Assembly: GCA_002396125.1 (NCBI GenBank)
Contig: DGWL01000065.1
Span: 16,566-38,479 of the forward strand
Direction: 5' to 3'
DNA length: 21,914 nt
From: Porphyromonadaceae bacterium UBA4259
GTDB taxonomy: Bacteria > Bacteroidota > Bacteroidia > Bacteroidales > Muribaculaceae
Positions within the stretch are counted from its first letter, which is position 1. Every line of letters starts with the position of its first letter. The notes below the pieces were generated by a model. It saw only the letters and a program-made list of their open reading frames with translations. It was not told the origin of the DNA and searched no databases. Made by a program: the position numbers and the translations under genes. Shown here piece by piece: positions 6,538 to 15,900 of this stretch.

Positions 6538-7614
6538 TTATCTCATGAAGTTGAAGCATGACCGATAGACGCATTCAAGCGATTTGGCCTTGATGCGGCT
6601 TTGTGAATGTTGGCCAGGTGCGGTGACTTCGGTGTTGTTGAAGTGTATTATCTCGCTTGGCCATCCGTTAATCCAGTATTCGGCGTTAATGCCGTCGGTG
6701 ATGGTCAACGTGGCGTTGTCAAAGTCCTTGGTGTCGTTTAATGAATCTTTTAGTTCATCGGTTTTGCTGTTATTGTTGAGTATTAAGCCCATTATAGAGC
6801 TAAGAAGTTCTTTTACTTCATCGCCTTGCATGCTCGTTGATGTGACAAGCGACACAACGTAGTCAGGTGAAAAATCGTCACGGCCTTCCTCTTCGGGGTC
6901 TAAATTATTGGCATATAGTTGCACTATTGATGGATATTCTTGTTCGTTTCCTTGATCGTCCACAGTTGATTGCCCAGCTTTGAAAGCGCTGCCGTGGAAC
7001 GTGAACAGGAGGGGAAATCCTTCAAAGTTTTCTATGAAAAGTTCTTCGCTGTCATAGCGCTGTTTAAATAAATCTATAAAAGAATCCTTGTTGATATACT
7101 CATTGGCTTGGGGAATTGAGTTGTAGATGTTTGTAATAAGTGATTCAGTGATGTGTAATAGCTGGTTTCTGATTTCCTGCCAATTCTCGATATGCTGTAT
7201 TTCCCCCAATTCGTTTGTGGTGAATATTATTGGATTATTATTAATTGAGGTGTTGTTGATTAAAGAGGAAATACTTTCAATTAAATTATTCTTGTCGTTG
7301 GCGAGCTCTTTTAACTTATCGGTTAATGGTGAGCCAATCTCTAATTGGTCATACTGAATTCGATAACCTGTTGCTGTTGAGTCGAGCACAACGAGTCGGA
7401 ATTTGCCTTCAGTAATGATTGTAGTGGTGGTGTCGGTACCTTTAATTTTGATTTGTTCGTTGGAATAGATATACTCCAGTGTGTCGTTTTTACAAAAGTA
7501 GGCAACGACATAGACTGAATCGGGTAACTGCTCGGTGGCTGTGTCATTGGGCAGTGGCATGGTACTCACGGTGAGAGTAAATAATGCTAATAGTAAAAAA
7601 AGAATTTTTTTCAT
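6538..7614 (-). CDS. Secreted protein of unknown function
   Basis: The product is 358 residues. Residues 1 to about 20 form a signal peptide (KKILFLLLALFTLTVS) with no lipobox cysteine, so a soluble periplasmic or exported protein is likely. The mature part is rich in Asp, Asn, Thr and Ser, with beta-like stretches such as DSVYVVAYF and KFRLVVLDS and a helical mid-part around residues 100-190. No domain is recognised. The ATG lies 15 bp after the hemW stop, so it is probably the last gene of the hpt-adk-hemW transcript, though its AT-rich composition differs from those genes and may mark a later arrival. Its function cannot be named from sequence. Confidence 0.75.
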   Translation of the reverse strand: MKKILFLLLALFTLTVSTMPLPNDTATEQLPDSVYVVAYFCKNDTLEYIYSNEQIKIKGTDTTTTIITEGKFRLVVLDSTATGYRIQYDQLEIGSPLTDKLKELANDKNNLIESISSLINNTSINNNPIIFTTNELGEIQHIENWQEIRNQLLHITESLITNIYNSIPQANEYINKDSFIDLFKQRYDSEELFIENFEGFPLLFTFHGSAFKAGQSTVDDQGNEQEYPSIVQLYANNLDPEEEGRDDFSPDYVVSLVTSTSMQGDEVKELLSSIMGLILNNNSKTDELKDSLNDTKDFDNATLTITDGINAEYWINGWPSEIIHFNNTEVTAPGQHSQSRIKAKSLECVYRSCFNFMR

Positions 7615-7629
7615 GTTTTTTAGTTTTTG

Positions 7630-8757
7630 TTAGTCCCACATGAGGGTGCGGATGATGTGGTCGCTCATCATCACGCCAGCGGGGGTGAGGGTTAGGGTGG
7701 TACCGTTGAGGTTGAGGAGTCCTTGATTGATGAATGGCTGGGCTTTGCGCAACAGTGTGTCGCTGGCATTGTTGCCATAGTGCTTGGCAATGACTGTGGT
7801 GTCGAGTCCATCGCTGGTGCGCAGACGCACCATCACTTCCTCATCGTGGCGTTCCCACCATTCAAGTTCTTCGATGGTGAAAACTGTGCGATTTTCACTC
7901 AAGGCTTTTATATATTGCTTTATGCTCGAGGGATTGAAGCGGCGATTGGTGCCGTCAAAGCTGTGGGCAGCGGCGCCAAGTCCAAGGTAGGGCGTGAAAT
8001 TCCAGTAGCTGGAATTGTGACGTGAGCGGTAGCCTGGCTTGGCAAAATTAGAGATTTCATAATGCTCAAATCCTGCTTGACGGAGCTTGCTGACTAGCGT
8101 GTTGTGCATCGCAACACACAGCTCGTCGCTCGCCTCTTGCACCTTGCCCTGTTCACGCATTACCCACAGGCGTGTGCCACGCTCATAGCTCAGGCAGTAG
8201 GCCGAGATGTGCCGCACATTAAGTGATATGGCTTGCTCCACATTGTTCTTCCACGAGTCAAGAGATTGTCCCGGTAGGCCATAGATGAGGTCGATGCTCA
8301 CGTTTCCAATGCCGGCGTCTTGGATTGCTCTCACAGCATCAATCGCTTGCCGGGAGGTGTGGCGACGATTGATGGCGCGCAGTTCATTGTCATTAAAGCT
8401 TTGCACACCCATGCTCACACGATTAATGCCCAGTTCTCGCAATGCTGTGATATACTTGGACGAAACATCGTCGGGGTTTACCTCGATGGTGAATTCCTCT
8501 AGCCGGCTCAAGTCAAAGACCTCATGCAGTCCATTCACTAGCTCTGTGACAAGCTCAACCGCGAGCACCGATGGAGTGCCACCGCCCATGTAAAGGGTGG
8601 TGATGGGGGAGTGGGCTATTTCTTCTTGGCGCAGGTTAGCTTCACCAAGCAGCGAGTGCACATATTGCTCCATCGTTGCCACCTGTGGGGTGGAGTAGAA
8701 GTCGCAATAGATGCACTTGCTCTTGCAGTAGGGAATATGGATGTAGATTCCCGCCAA
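7630..8757 (-). CDS. hemW: HemW-type radical SAM haem chaperone
   Basis: The product is 375 residues, usual for HemW. Cys11, Cys15 and Cys18 (CKSKCIYC) bind the radical-SAM 4Fe-4S cluster, and the following Asp-Phe in place of another Cys separates HemW from the oxidase HemN. Other marks are GGGTPS, the VQSFNDNELRAINRRH segment and RHNSSYW. HemW proteins are thought to insert haem into respiratory enzymes rather than oxidise coproporphyrinogen; older annotations call them 'oxygen-independent coproporphyrinogen oxidase'. The start is a TTG at 8755-8757, giving MAGIYIHIPYC as in relatives; no in-frame ATG is available because TAA lies at 8770-8772. It starts 19 bp after the adk stop. Confidence 0.92.
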   Translation of the reverse strand: MAGIYIHIPYCKSKCIYCDFYSTPQVATMEQYVHSLLGEANLRQEEIAHSPITTLYMGGGTPSVLAVELVTELVNGLHEVFDLSRLEEFTIEVNPDDVSSKYITALRELGINRVSMGVQSFNDNELRAINRRHTSRQAIDAVRAIQDAGIGNVSIDLIYGLPGQSLDSWKNNVEQAISLNVRHISAYCLSYERGTRLWVMREQGKVQEASDELCVAMHNTLVSKLRQAGFEHYEISNFAKPGYRSRHNSSYWNFTPYLGLGAAAHSFDGTNRRFNPSSIKQYIKALSENRTVFTIEELEWWERHDEEVMVRLRTSDGLDTTVIAKHYGNNASDTLLRKAQPFINQGLLNLNGTTLTLTPAGVMMSDHIIRTLMWD

Positions 8758-8776
8758 AATTTTATCTGATTATGTG

Positions 8777-9352
8777 TTAGATGGCGTCGATTGCCGCTTT
8801 GATGTCATCAAAGATGCCGTCGATAGTGCCTGTTCCCTTAATGGCTTTGTAAAGACCTTTCTCTTTGTAAAACTCCTGCAGGGGAGAGGTCTGGTTGTGA
8901 TAAACGGCGAGGCGCTTCTTGATGGTTTCCTCGTTGTCGTCGCTGCGACCACTCATTTGGCCACGTTTCACAAGGCGGTCGATAAGTTCCTGCTCGGGAA
9001 CTTCAAGACCAACCACGGCGCTCACGCTGGTGCCACGCTCGTTGAGCAGTGTTTCCAGTGCCTCGGCCTGAGGGATGGTGCGGGGGAAGCCGTCAAAAAT
9101 CACGCCGTTCTGCGCTGCTTCCTTGTTGTCGTCGATAACTTGTGCAAGGATGCCTATCATGAGCTCGTCGGGGATGAGTTGGCCCTGGTCGATGAAGCCT
9201 TTAGCGGTCTTTCCAAGCTCGGTTCCGCGCTTGATGTGATCGCGCAGCACATCGCCTGTTGAAATGTGGAATAACTCGTAGTGTTTAATAAGGTTCTCGC
9301 TTTGAGTGCCCTTGCCCGAACCAGGGGCACCGAATATTACTATATTCAGCAT
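8777..9352 (-). CDS. adk: Adenylate kinase
   Basis: The product is 191 residues. It interconverts ATP + AMP and two ADP in the cytoplasm. The P-loop GAPGSGKGT is at residues 8-16, the AMP-binding STGDVLRDHI follows, then FDGFPRT and a short lid (LVKRGQMSGRSDDNEETIKKR) without zinc cysteines, so it is a short-lid form. The ATG at 9350-9352 gives the standard MLNIVIFGAPG. It follows hpt by 35 bp and pairs naturally with it in purine nucleotide metabolism. Confidence 0.97.
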   Translation of the reverse strand: MLNIVIFGAPGSGKGTQSENLIKHYELFHISTGDVLRDHIKRGTELGKTAKGFIDQGQLIPDELMIGILAQVIDDNKEAAQNGVIFDGFPRTIPQAEALETLLNERGTSVSAVVGLEVPEQELIDRLVKRGQMSGRSDDNEETIKKRLAVYHNQTSPLQEFYKEKGLYKAIKGTGTIDGIFDDIKAAIDAI

Positions 9353-9387
9353 AATTTAATGATTGTTAATAAGTTATTAGTATTGTG

Positions 9388-9930
9388 TTAATCTTTGTTT
9401 TTCAGCACGTAAATCTCATCCATGCCACGGGCAAGCTCGTCAAGGTCTAGGCCATAGCCCAGGATGAACTTTGGTGGAATTTCAAACGCCGTGTACTCAG
9501 GTGCCTGTCCCACCTTGAGCGACTCGGGCTTGAACAGCAGCGATGCCATTTTCACGCTCTTGGGATTGTATGCAGCAATGTCGTCGCGCAGCATTTTAGC
9601 GGTGTGCCCGGTGTCGACAATGTCCTCAATGATTATTACTTCGCGACCTTCAACGTTCTCGATGAGACCCATGATTTTCTTAACCTTGCCCGATGATTGA
9701 GTCCCGTCGTAGGACTTGTAACGGATAAAGGTAATTTCGCTCAAGGGCATATCTATTGCGCGATACAGGTCGGCGGCAAACATAAAAGCGCCATTCAAGA
9801 CGCACACGAAAATTGGACACTCGGTTGTACAGTCGCGCTTGATTTCGGAGGCGACGCGTTTCACTTGCTTGGCTATCTCGTCGCGAGTGAGATAAGGCTC
9901 AAAGGTTAGACCTTTAACAGTAACGTCCAT
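9388..9930 (-). CDS. hpt: Hypoxanthine phosphoribosyltransferase
   Basis: The product is 180 residues from the ATG at 9928-9930 (MDVTVKGLTFEP). It transfers hypoxanthine or guanine onto PRPP in purine salvage. The PRPP-binding loop VIIIEDIVDTGHTAKML is intact; FVCVLNGAFMFAADL and the flexible-loop region IRYKSYDGTQSSG are also present. A longer reading from TTG at 9964-9966 is rejected: that TTG lies inside the -7 promoter element TACCTTTGC. It is the first gene of an operon with adk, hemW and a secreted protein. Confidence 0.95.
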   Translation of the reverse strand: MDVTVKGLTFEPYLTRDEIAKQVKRVASEIKRDCTTECPIFVCVLNGAFMFAADLYRAIDMPLSEITFIRYKSYDGTQSSGKVKKIMGLIENVEGREVIIIEDIVDTGHTAKMLRDDIAAYNPKSVKMASLLFKPESLKVGQAPEYTAFEIPPKFILGYGLDLDELARGMDEIYVLKNKD

Positions 9931-9962
9931 TGTGATGAGGGGTGTTTTTGAAAAAAGTTGGC

Positions 9963-9994
9963 GCAAAGGTAGTGAATATTTGGCAGTTTTGCAA
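9963..9994 (-). promoter_or_regulatory. Promoter of the hpt-adk-hemW operon
   Basis: On the minus strand TACCTTTGC (9963-9971) matches the -7 consensus exactly, and TTG (9992-9994) sits 20 bases upstream as a -33 element. The hpt ATG is about 33 bases downstream. It is the best full promoter in the window. Confidence 0.75.
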
Positions 9995-10054
9995 TATTTT
10001 TACAGGTAGTTTTCTTGAAGTGGGCAACTTTATTAATTTATTGTGGTTTAATAT

Positions 10055-10094
10055 AAAAAAAGATGCACCCACACATTGGGATGCACCTTTTTTT
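10055..10094 (-). terminator. Terminator of the starch-binding-like secreted protein
   Basis: On the minus strand GGTGCATCCC and GGGTGCATC face each other across AATGTGT, with one or two bulged bases, flanked by A-run and T-run; the transcript would end in TTTTTTTATA. It lies about 65 bases after the stop at 10158. Confidence 0.7.
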
Positions 10095-10157
10095 AGATGA
10101 AAGTCAGCTGTGCTTAGTTTCCTAAAAATAAACTTAACACTTTAAACTTAATTTTTA

Positions 10158-12371
10158 TCACTTAACGATGACCTTCTTGCCGCCGTTGATGTAGATGCCG
10201 GGAACTGCGGGCTTGCCGTTGAACTTCACACCTTGCAGGTTATACCAGGTGTTGTCGATAGTGTTCTCGGTGTTGATGCTGTCGATTGCGGTAGCAATTT
10301 TGCTTACTACCATCACCAGTGGTTCGCTGATGGCCTTCAGGCCAGTAGTTGCGGGAGCAGCCATAACCTTGATTGTGTATTGGCCACTTTGCTCGGCGTG
10401 GAAGTTAGAACCATTAATGAGACTGATGTTGATGTCAAGCATGTCGTCGTTAATCAAGAAGTAGCCCATGTTGTTCTCATCGACACCACCAAACCACTTC
10501 CAGTCATTTGCTACAGGAGCGATAACCTTGAACTCGTCGCCGGCGGCAAGCTCTACATTGCCGGTGAACTCAGTGCCATCCTCATTGGCTGCAAGCTCAA
10601 TGCGGCCTTCTTCCTCGGTGGTCTTCCAGTCGTTGAAGTCGCCCACTACATAGAACTGGTTGTACTCAACTGGAGCTTCCTCAACGAGGGTGAGGATGCC
10701 GCGCACTGCGTTGTTGGCCTGTGGCATGTAGTAAACTGTGAGGACGTACTTGCCATCCTGCTCAGCGGTGAGAACCACATTGTCGATACCACCGTCAACA
10801 CCGTAGGATACATCCCACGAGTGATCTTGAGTAACCTTGAACTCAACATTGGTGTTGGCAGTGAGTTCAACCTCTTGGCTGGTCCACTCATAGTTGCCAG
10901 TCTCCTCGTTGAGGGTCATGTTGTTGGCCTCAATGGTGGGGTCCCATGTGTTGCCGAAGAAGCCTGCGGGACTACCAGCCACGGTGTAGGTGTGCTCAAT
11001 AGAAACCTCCTCGATGAGAGTGAGTTCACCGGTAACGTTGTTGTTGTTTTGTGGGTCGAAATAAACTGTGAGAGTATAGATGCCATCCTTTTCGGCAGTG
11101 AGCTCTACGTTGGCACCATCAAGGACACCATCAACACCATAATTAACATCCCAAGAGTGGTCCTCAACAACCTTGAACTGAACGCTAGTTCCGGCATCGA
11201 GGGTAGCTTGTGGGCTAGTCCACTCATATTTACCGGTCTCAGCGTTGAGAGTCATATTGTTTGCCTCAATATCGGGAGCCCAAGCAGTACCGAAGAATCC
11301 GGCGGGAGAACCAGCCACGGTGTAGATGTGAGTGGGCTCGGTAGTTGGGTAAACGAACTCCTCGTCGCTGATGAGGGTGATAGTGGTGGCACTGCGCTGA
11401 CCCAGCCAGTAGTTGTTGGTGGTGTCATAGCCAGTCCAGTCTAGATCGAAGGTGAGTGCCTTCTCGGTGCCTGTGCCAGTCTCCTGAACGAGGTTATCGC
11501 CATCAATGGCATAGAAGGCGTAGTTGTTGTTGCCCGAGGTGTAGAATACAACGGGATCGGCTGTCCAGGTCTTGTCGGCGGCGAGGGTGAAGGTCACAGG
11601 AGTGGTGCCAATGCCGGCGAAGTTGTTGGCCGAAACTACGTAGTTCTCGGTGTCCTCGGTGACTTGCAGCACACTTGTGAATGGGTTGTCGTTGTAGGTG
11701 AAGTCCATAATGGCATTATTGGCGTCGTTTACATCCATGATGCTACTGGGCTTCCAGTAAGGAGTGAGTGAGTAGCCGGCATAGTTGCCCTCCTTAATAA
11801 CGCGCGTTACCCACACGTTGCTGGCTGCACGTATCTGATCCTCAAAGATGAAGAATGTGAGCGTGGTGTAGTACCAGCCGGCAGCGTTGGTGTTGTCGCC
11901 CTCATAGTAGAAGACACCGCGCACGTCGCATGCACCGTAGCTACTGGAGTAGGCCGCGGTTTGGCTTGCAACGTCAAGGACTGGCACTGAGTAAGACGTG
12001 AGATCGAGTGTTGCTTCGACAGCTCCGTCGAAGAGTCCGGCCATCTTTACGGTGCCGGCCTCGTCGTTGGCATCATAGATGGCGGCAGGCACGGTACCCG
12101 TTGCAGTGGTCTCAACAGAATCAGGATTCTGGTGGCGAGTTGACGCTTGCTCATAGGTCCAGGTGTATCCTCCCACGAGGTCGCTGGCCTTGGTCACGGG
12201 GTTCACAAGCTTGGGATTGGCTTTGAGCTTGCTGATTGACTGATTGATGAGCTTGGCTTTGAGCTCGGCTGGGGCTTCTTTCACCTGGCTCATGTCAACA
12301 GGAAGGAAATTGTTGGCCGCGAGCGAGAGTGCTGCTACGACCATCACGAGAAGTGATAATGTTTTCTTCAT
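10158..12371 (-). CDS. Secreted protein with tandem X25-like starch-binding modules and sorting tail
   Basis: The product is 737 residues. Residues 1 to about 19 are a signal peptide (KKTLSLLVMVVAALSLA). Residues 20-340 form an unassigned region, rich in Tyr, Asp and Asn. Residues ~346-457 and ~458-569 are two tandem copies of one module. Each has YTVAGSPAGFFG, then NNMTLN, YEWTS, FKV and the SWDV.YGVDG signature, ending in TVY. This pattern matches the X25 module of pullulanases, related to SusE/SusF starch-binding domains. Residues 570-673 hold a third, divergent copy (FYVVGDFNDWKT, FKVIAP, FGGVD). Residues ~707-737 (YNLQG... GKKVIVK) form a C-terminal sorting tail. No enzyme domain is seen, so it is likely a surface or secreted glycan-binding protein. 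The polysaccharide specificity is inference. It is transcribed alone. Confidence 0.8.
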   Translation of the reverse strand: MKKTLSLLVMVVAALSLAANNFLPVDMSQVKEAPAELKAKLINQSISKLKANPKLVNPVTKASDLVGGYTWTYEQASTRHQNPDSVETTATGTVPAAIYDANDEAGTVKMAGLFDGAVEATLDLTSYSVPVLDVASQTAAYSSSYGACDVRGVFYYEGDNTNAAGWYYTTLTFFIFEDQIRAASNVWVTRVIKEGNYAGYSLTPYWKPSSIMDVNDANNAIMDFTYNDNPFTSVLQVTEDTENYVVSANNFAGIGTTPVTFTLAADKTWTADPVVFYTSGNNNYAFYAIDGDNLVQETGTGTEKALTFDLDWTGYDTTNNYWLGQRSATTITLISDEEFVYPTTEPTHIYTVAGSPAGFFGTAWAPDIEANNMTLNAETGKYEWTSPQATLDAGTSVQFKVVEDHSWDVNYGVDGVLDGANVELTAEKDGIYTLTVYFDPQNNNNVTGELTLIEEVSIEHTYTVAGSPAGFFGNTWDPTIEANNMTLNEETGNYEWTSQEVELTANTNVEFKVTQDHSWDVSYGVDGGIDNVVLTAEQDGKYVLTVYYMPQANNAVRGILTLVEEAPVEYNQFYVVGDFNDWKTTEEEGRIELAANEDGTEFTGNVELAAGDEFKVIAPVANDWKWFGGVDENNMGYFLINDDMLDINISLINGSNFHAEQSGQYTIKVMAAPATTGLKAISEPLVMVVSKIATAIDSINTENTIDNTWYNLQGVKFNGKPAVPGIYINGGKKVIVK
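10665..11336 (-). repeat. Two tandem ~112-codon module repeats inside the secreted protein gene
   Basis: The modules at about 11001-11336 and 10665-11000 have start-to-start spacing of 112 codons (VAGSPAGFFG at residues 352 and 464). The two protein copies are highly alike across almost the whole length, so an internal duplication is likely. Their DNA has diverged at many third positions, so it is not very recent. Confidence 0.75.
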
Positions 12372-12444
12372 AAATAATAGTTTTAGATTAGTGAAAAAAT
12401 ATATTTGAGTTAAAACACAAATGTTCAGTATTTCATTATAATGT

Positions 12445-12468
12445 GCAAAGTTATAAATAATTATTTAT
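12445..12468 (-). promoter_or_regulatory. Promoter -7 element with adjoining AT-rich palindrome
   Basis: TAACTTTGC on the minus strand (12445-12453) matches TAnnTTTGC and lies about 75 bases upstream of the secreted protein's ATG. The 16-bp perfect palindrome ATAAATAATTATTTAT occupies 12453-12468 and abuts it. The palindrome falls between the -7 and -33 positions and could bind a regulator, or be a chance product of AT richness. The rest of the 12372-12619 gap holds only this and the terminator below. Confidence 0.5.
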
Positions 12469-12540
12469 CAATACTACTATTTTTGAGCAAAAATTAAGGT
12501 AAAATATTCATAATGATAGAAAAAAGTAACTCACCACAAT

Positions 12541-12584
12541 AAAAAAGGTTGCACTCGACACCGATAGATGTGCCAAGTGCAACC
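12541..12584 (-). terminator. Terminator of the efflux operon
   Basis: GGTTGCACT (12547-12555) and AGTGCAACC (12576-12584) form a perfect 9-bp stem, and on the minus strand TTTTTTATT follows. It lies about 35 bases after the stop of the PII-like gene and closes the five-gene unit. Confidence 0.85.
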
Positions 12585-12619
12585 AATGATGTGTGTAGTA
12601 GTGATGTTATGTGTGTGAT

Positions 12620-12913
12620 TTAAATAGATTTCTCAATGTTCCACACAAAGGCCCTCAGTCCCAGCTTGGGTGTGGCCAGGTCCATGTCGTGGAGCTTCTC
12701 GAGCACCATGTCAACATGGTTGGCGTCGACAATGGTGAGGATTCCTTGCACCAGTGAGGGCCAAGCGTGGGTGCCGTAGTGGGGGTCGCCGGTGTGGCTG
12801 CCTCGTCCCACCACATCATTGAAAGCGGTGAAACCGCGGCATCCGCTCTTGAGCAGCATCTCAACTATTCTCTCATAGTAGGCCTGATCAAATGCTATAA
12901 ATATTGCTTTCAT
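12620..12913 (-). CDS. Small PII-like protein, last gene of the efflux operon
   Basis: The product is 97 residues. The pattern of a ferredoxin-like fold is visible: strand KAIFIAFD, helix YYERIVEMLLKSG, a loop GFTAFNDVVGRGSHTG, strand LVQGILTIVD, helix ANHVDMVLEKLHDM and a final strand RAFVWNI. The VVGRGSHTG segment resembles the T-loop region of PII signalling proteins. Three histidines (in GSHTGDPHYGTH, residues ~39-48) could bind a metal. It starts 26 bp after the RND pump stop, so co-expression is likely. PII-like partners occur beside some metal and drug RND pumps; here the ligand and the effect on the pump are unknown. The PII-like call rests on pattern, not on a search. Confidence 0.65.
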   Translation of the reverse strand: MKAIFIAFDQAYYERIVEMLLKSGCRGFTAFNDVVGRGSHTGDPHYGTHAWPSLVQGILTIVDANHVDMVLEKLHDMDLATPKLGLRAFVWNIEKSI

Positions 12914-12939
12914 ATCGATAGTTCAAAACTCAATGAAGG

Positions 12940-15900
12940 TTAAACATTTTCTTGACTTTGGGCAGCTCGCTTGGCTTGAGCCTTGCGAAGCTTCTTGCGA
13001 GTGCGTTTCATTCCGTTATAGGCAAATATGGTGTACATTGTGGGCACGAACAGCAGTGTAAGGATGGTTGAGAAAGTCAAACCACCAATCACAGCTATAC
13101 CCATTGGGCGCCACATCTCGGCACCCTCACCGCTACCTATTGCCATTGGCACCATACCCAGGATGGTGGTCAACGAGGTCATAAGCACGGGACGAAGACG
13201 CGACTTGCCACCGTCGATAACCGAGCGGCGCACGCTCATGCCGCGCTCGCGGTTAAGGGTGATATAGTCAATGAGCACGATACCGTTCTTCACTACAATA
13301 CCAATCAGCATGATGGCGCCAATCATCGACATGATGTTCAGGTTGGTGCCGGTGATCAACAGGATGAGAACGATACCCGAGAAGGCAAACATGATTGATG
13401 ACATGATGATGCCAGGATAGGTAAACGACTCAAACTGGGCTGCCATCACAATGTAAACCAACACGATAATGAGCACTGCAAGCATTCCAAGGTCGCTGAA
13501 CGAGTCTTGCTGGCTCTCATAGGAACCGCTAAGCTCAATGTTCACGCCAGGTGGCAGATCAAGCTTGTCAAGCTCGGGCTGGGCATCGGCAATGATGGCA
13601 CTCATGGGGCGGTCTTGAACCACTGTCGACACTGTGATGATGCGCTCACGGTCCTTGCGCTCAATGGTGGGAGGTGTGAAGCGCTCCACAACTTTGCCCA
13701 CTTCTTTGAGCTTGATGCCGTTGCCCATAGCATTGTAGAGAGTTATGTTCTCAATGTCTTCAAGCGATTGGCGGTAGGCGGGGTCATACATCACCTTGAT
13801 GTCATATTCGTCGCCATCCTCGCGGAAGTAGCTTGCCGTGTTACCGTTAATGCGGTTGCGGATGTAATTGGCGGCACTGGCTAGGTTAAGTCCGTAGAGT
13901 GCCAACTTCTCACGGTCGAAGTCAACCTGATACTCTGGCTGGTAGTCGCTACGGCTGATGTTGATGTCGGCGGCTCCGGGCACCTTCTCAAGGATGCGTT
14001 TCACTTGCTGGGCAACGCTATCGGTGTGCTCAAAGTTGTAACCGTAAATTTCATAGTCGACAGTCGATTGGCCACTCATGCCACCACCGCGCATACCACC
14101 CACGTTAACGAGGGTTTTCTTGAGCTCGGGATAATGCTTGAGGTCTTCACGCATGAGTCCTGCGATTTCCACAATGCTGCGGTCACGCTCGCTGGGGTTC
14201 ACAAGCCTTATGTTCATCGAAATGATGTGTGAGCCGTTGTTCTGCATCGAACCCCATGTATTGTCGCTGCTGGCTTGACCCACGGTGTAGTTGAACACCT
14301 TAATTTCAGGATACTTCTGGGTCCACTCTTTATACAAGCGTTGACACACGTCTTTGGCAACGTCAACTCTGGTGCCGATGGGTAACTCAAGGTTCACACC
14401 CAAGCGGCTGTTGTCGCTGGTGGGGAAGAACTCACTACCAATGAAGCGCATCAGGAACATTGATACGACAAAGATTGCAAGCACCAAGCCCGAAGTTATC
14501 CAGCGATGACGCACACAGTGGTTAAGAAGCCATGCGAAGCCGTCGTCAATCTTGTCGAGAATACGTTCAATGGGGCCATAGAACTTGGTGAACATCTTGC
14601 TCTGGGTGCGCTGCAGGCGAAGCATGCGGCTACACAACATTGGTGTGAGCGACAAGGCGGCTGTGGTAGAGATAATCATCATGATTGTCACCATCCATCC
14701 CAGCTGGCGGAAGAGCACACCGGTCATGCCGGTTATCAGTGTCAACGGGAAGAACACGGCAATCAGTGTCAATGTCGACGCGATTACCGAGATGGCAACC
14801 TCATTGGTGCCATGCACAGCTGCCTGCTTGGGGTCGGCACCGCGTTCAATGTGAGTGGTGATATTCTCAAGTACCACAATCGCATCGTCGACCACCATAC
14901 CAATCGAGATTGACAATGCCGAGAGCGACACAATGTTCAGTGTGTTGCCGGTGGCATAGAGGTAGATGAACGAGGCAATCAGTGAGATTGGGATGGTGAG
15001 CACAATAATCACGGTGGCACGCCAGCGACCCAGGAAGAAGAACACAACAATCACAACGAAGAGCAGCGCATAGAGCACAGTTTCAACGAGCGATGAAATG
15101 GTGTTGCGAATGTTCTCGCTGGTATCTACAATGTAGTCAAGGTGAATATCGGCCGGAAGGTTCTTTTGAATTTGAGGCAACTGCTGCTCGATTCGGTTAG
15201 AAATTTGAACCGAGTTGGCACCACTTTGCTTTTGAACGATAATCATGGCACCACGCACACCGTTGGTATAGGTTTCCTGGGCGCGCTCTTCGAGCGAGTC
15301 GTCGATGCGGGCTACGTCGCTCAAGTGAACTGCAGCGCCATTCGACACACCCACAACAATGTTGGCCATCTCGGCAGGGTCGGTAAACTCGCCCTCAACG
15401 CGCAAGGCGTAGGTCTCGTTGCCAATATCAAATGTACCACCGGGAATGTTGCGGTTCTCGGCACCAACGAGCGAGGCGATTGTCTCAACGCTCAGGTGAT
15501 AGGCCTCAAGCTTGAGGGGGTCGACATAGACGTGTACCTCGCGCTTGGGAGCACCACCAATCGACACCGAGCCCACTCCGTCGACGCGTGCCAGAGGGTT
15601 GGCGACGTTCTCGTCAAGAATCTTGTAAAGGCCGGGAACGCTCTCCTTGGCTTGAGCCGACAGGAGCACGATGGGAATCATGTCGCTCGAGAACTTGAAG
15701 AGGATAGGGGTGTTGGCATCGTCGGGGAGCATGCTCGACACCATGTTTAGCTTGTCTCGCACATCGTTGGTCAACACGTCGATGTCGTAGCCATATTCAA
15801 ATTCCAGTGTCACGACCGACACGTTCTCCCTTGAATTGGATGTAATGTGCTTCAGGTGCTCAACCGAGTTAAGGGTGTTCTCTAGTGGTCGAGTCACGTT

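Noticed and set aside
9931..9966. Twelve-residue N-terminal extension of hpt from a TTG
   Set aside because: The TTG lies inside the -7 promoter element, and the ATG at 9928-9930 gives the family's normal N-terminus.
10233..11444. 403-codon plus-strand ORF antisense to the X25-like protein gene
   Set aside because: It mirrors the repeated modules of the minus-strand gene, which has a signal peptide, known motifs, a promoter and a terminator.
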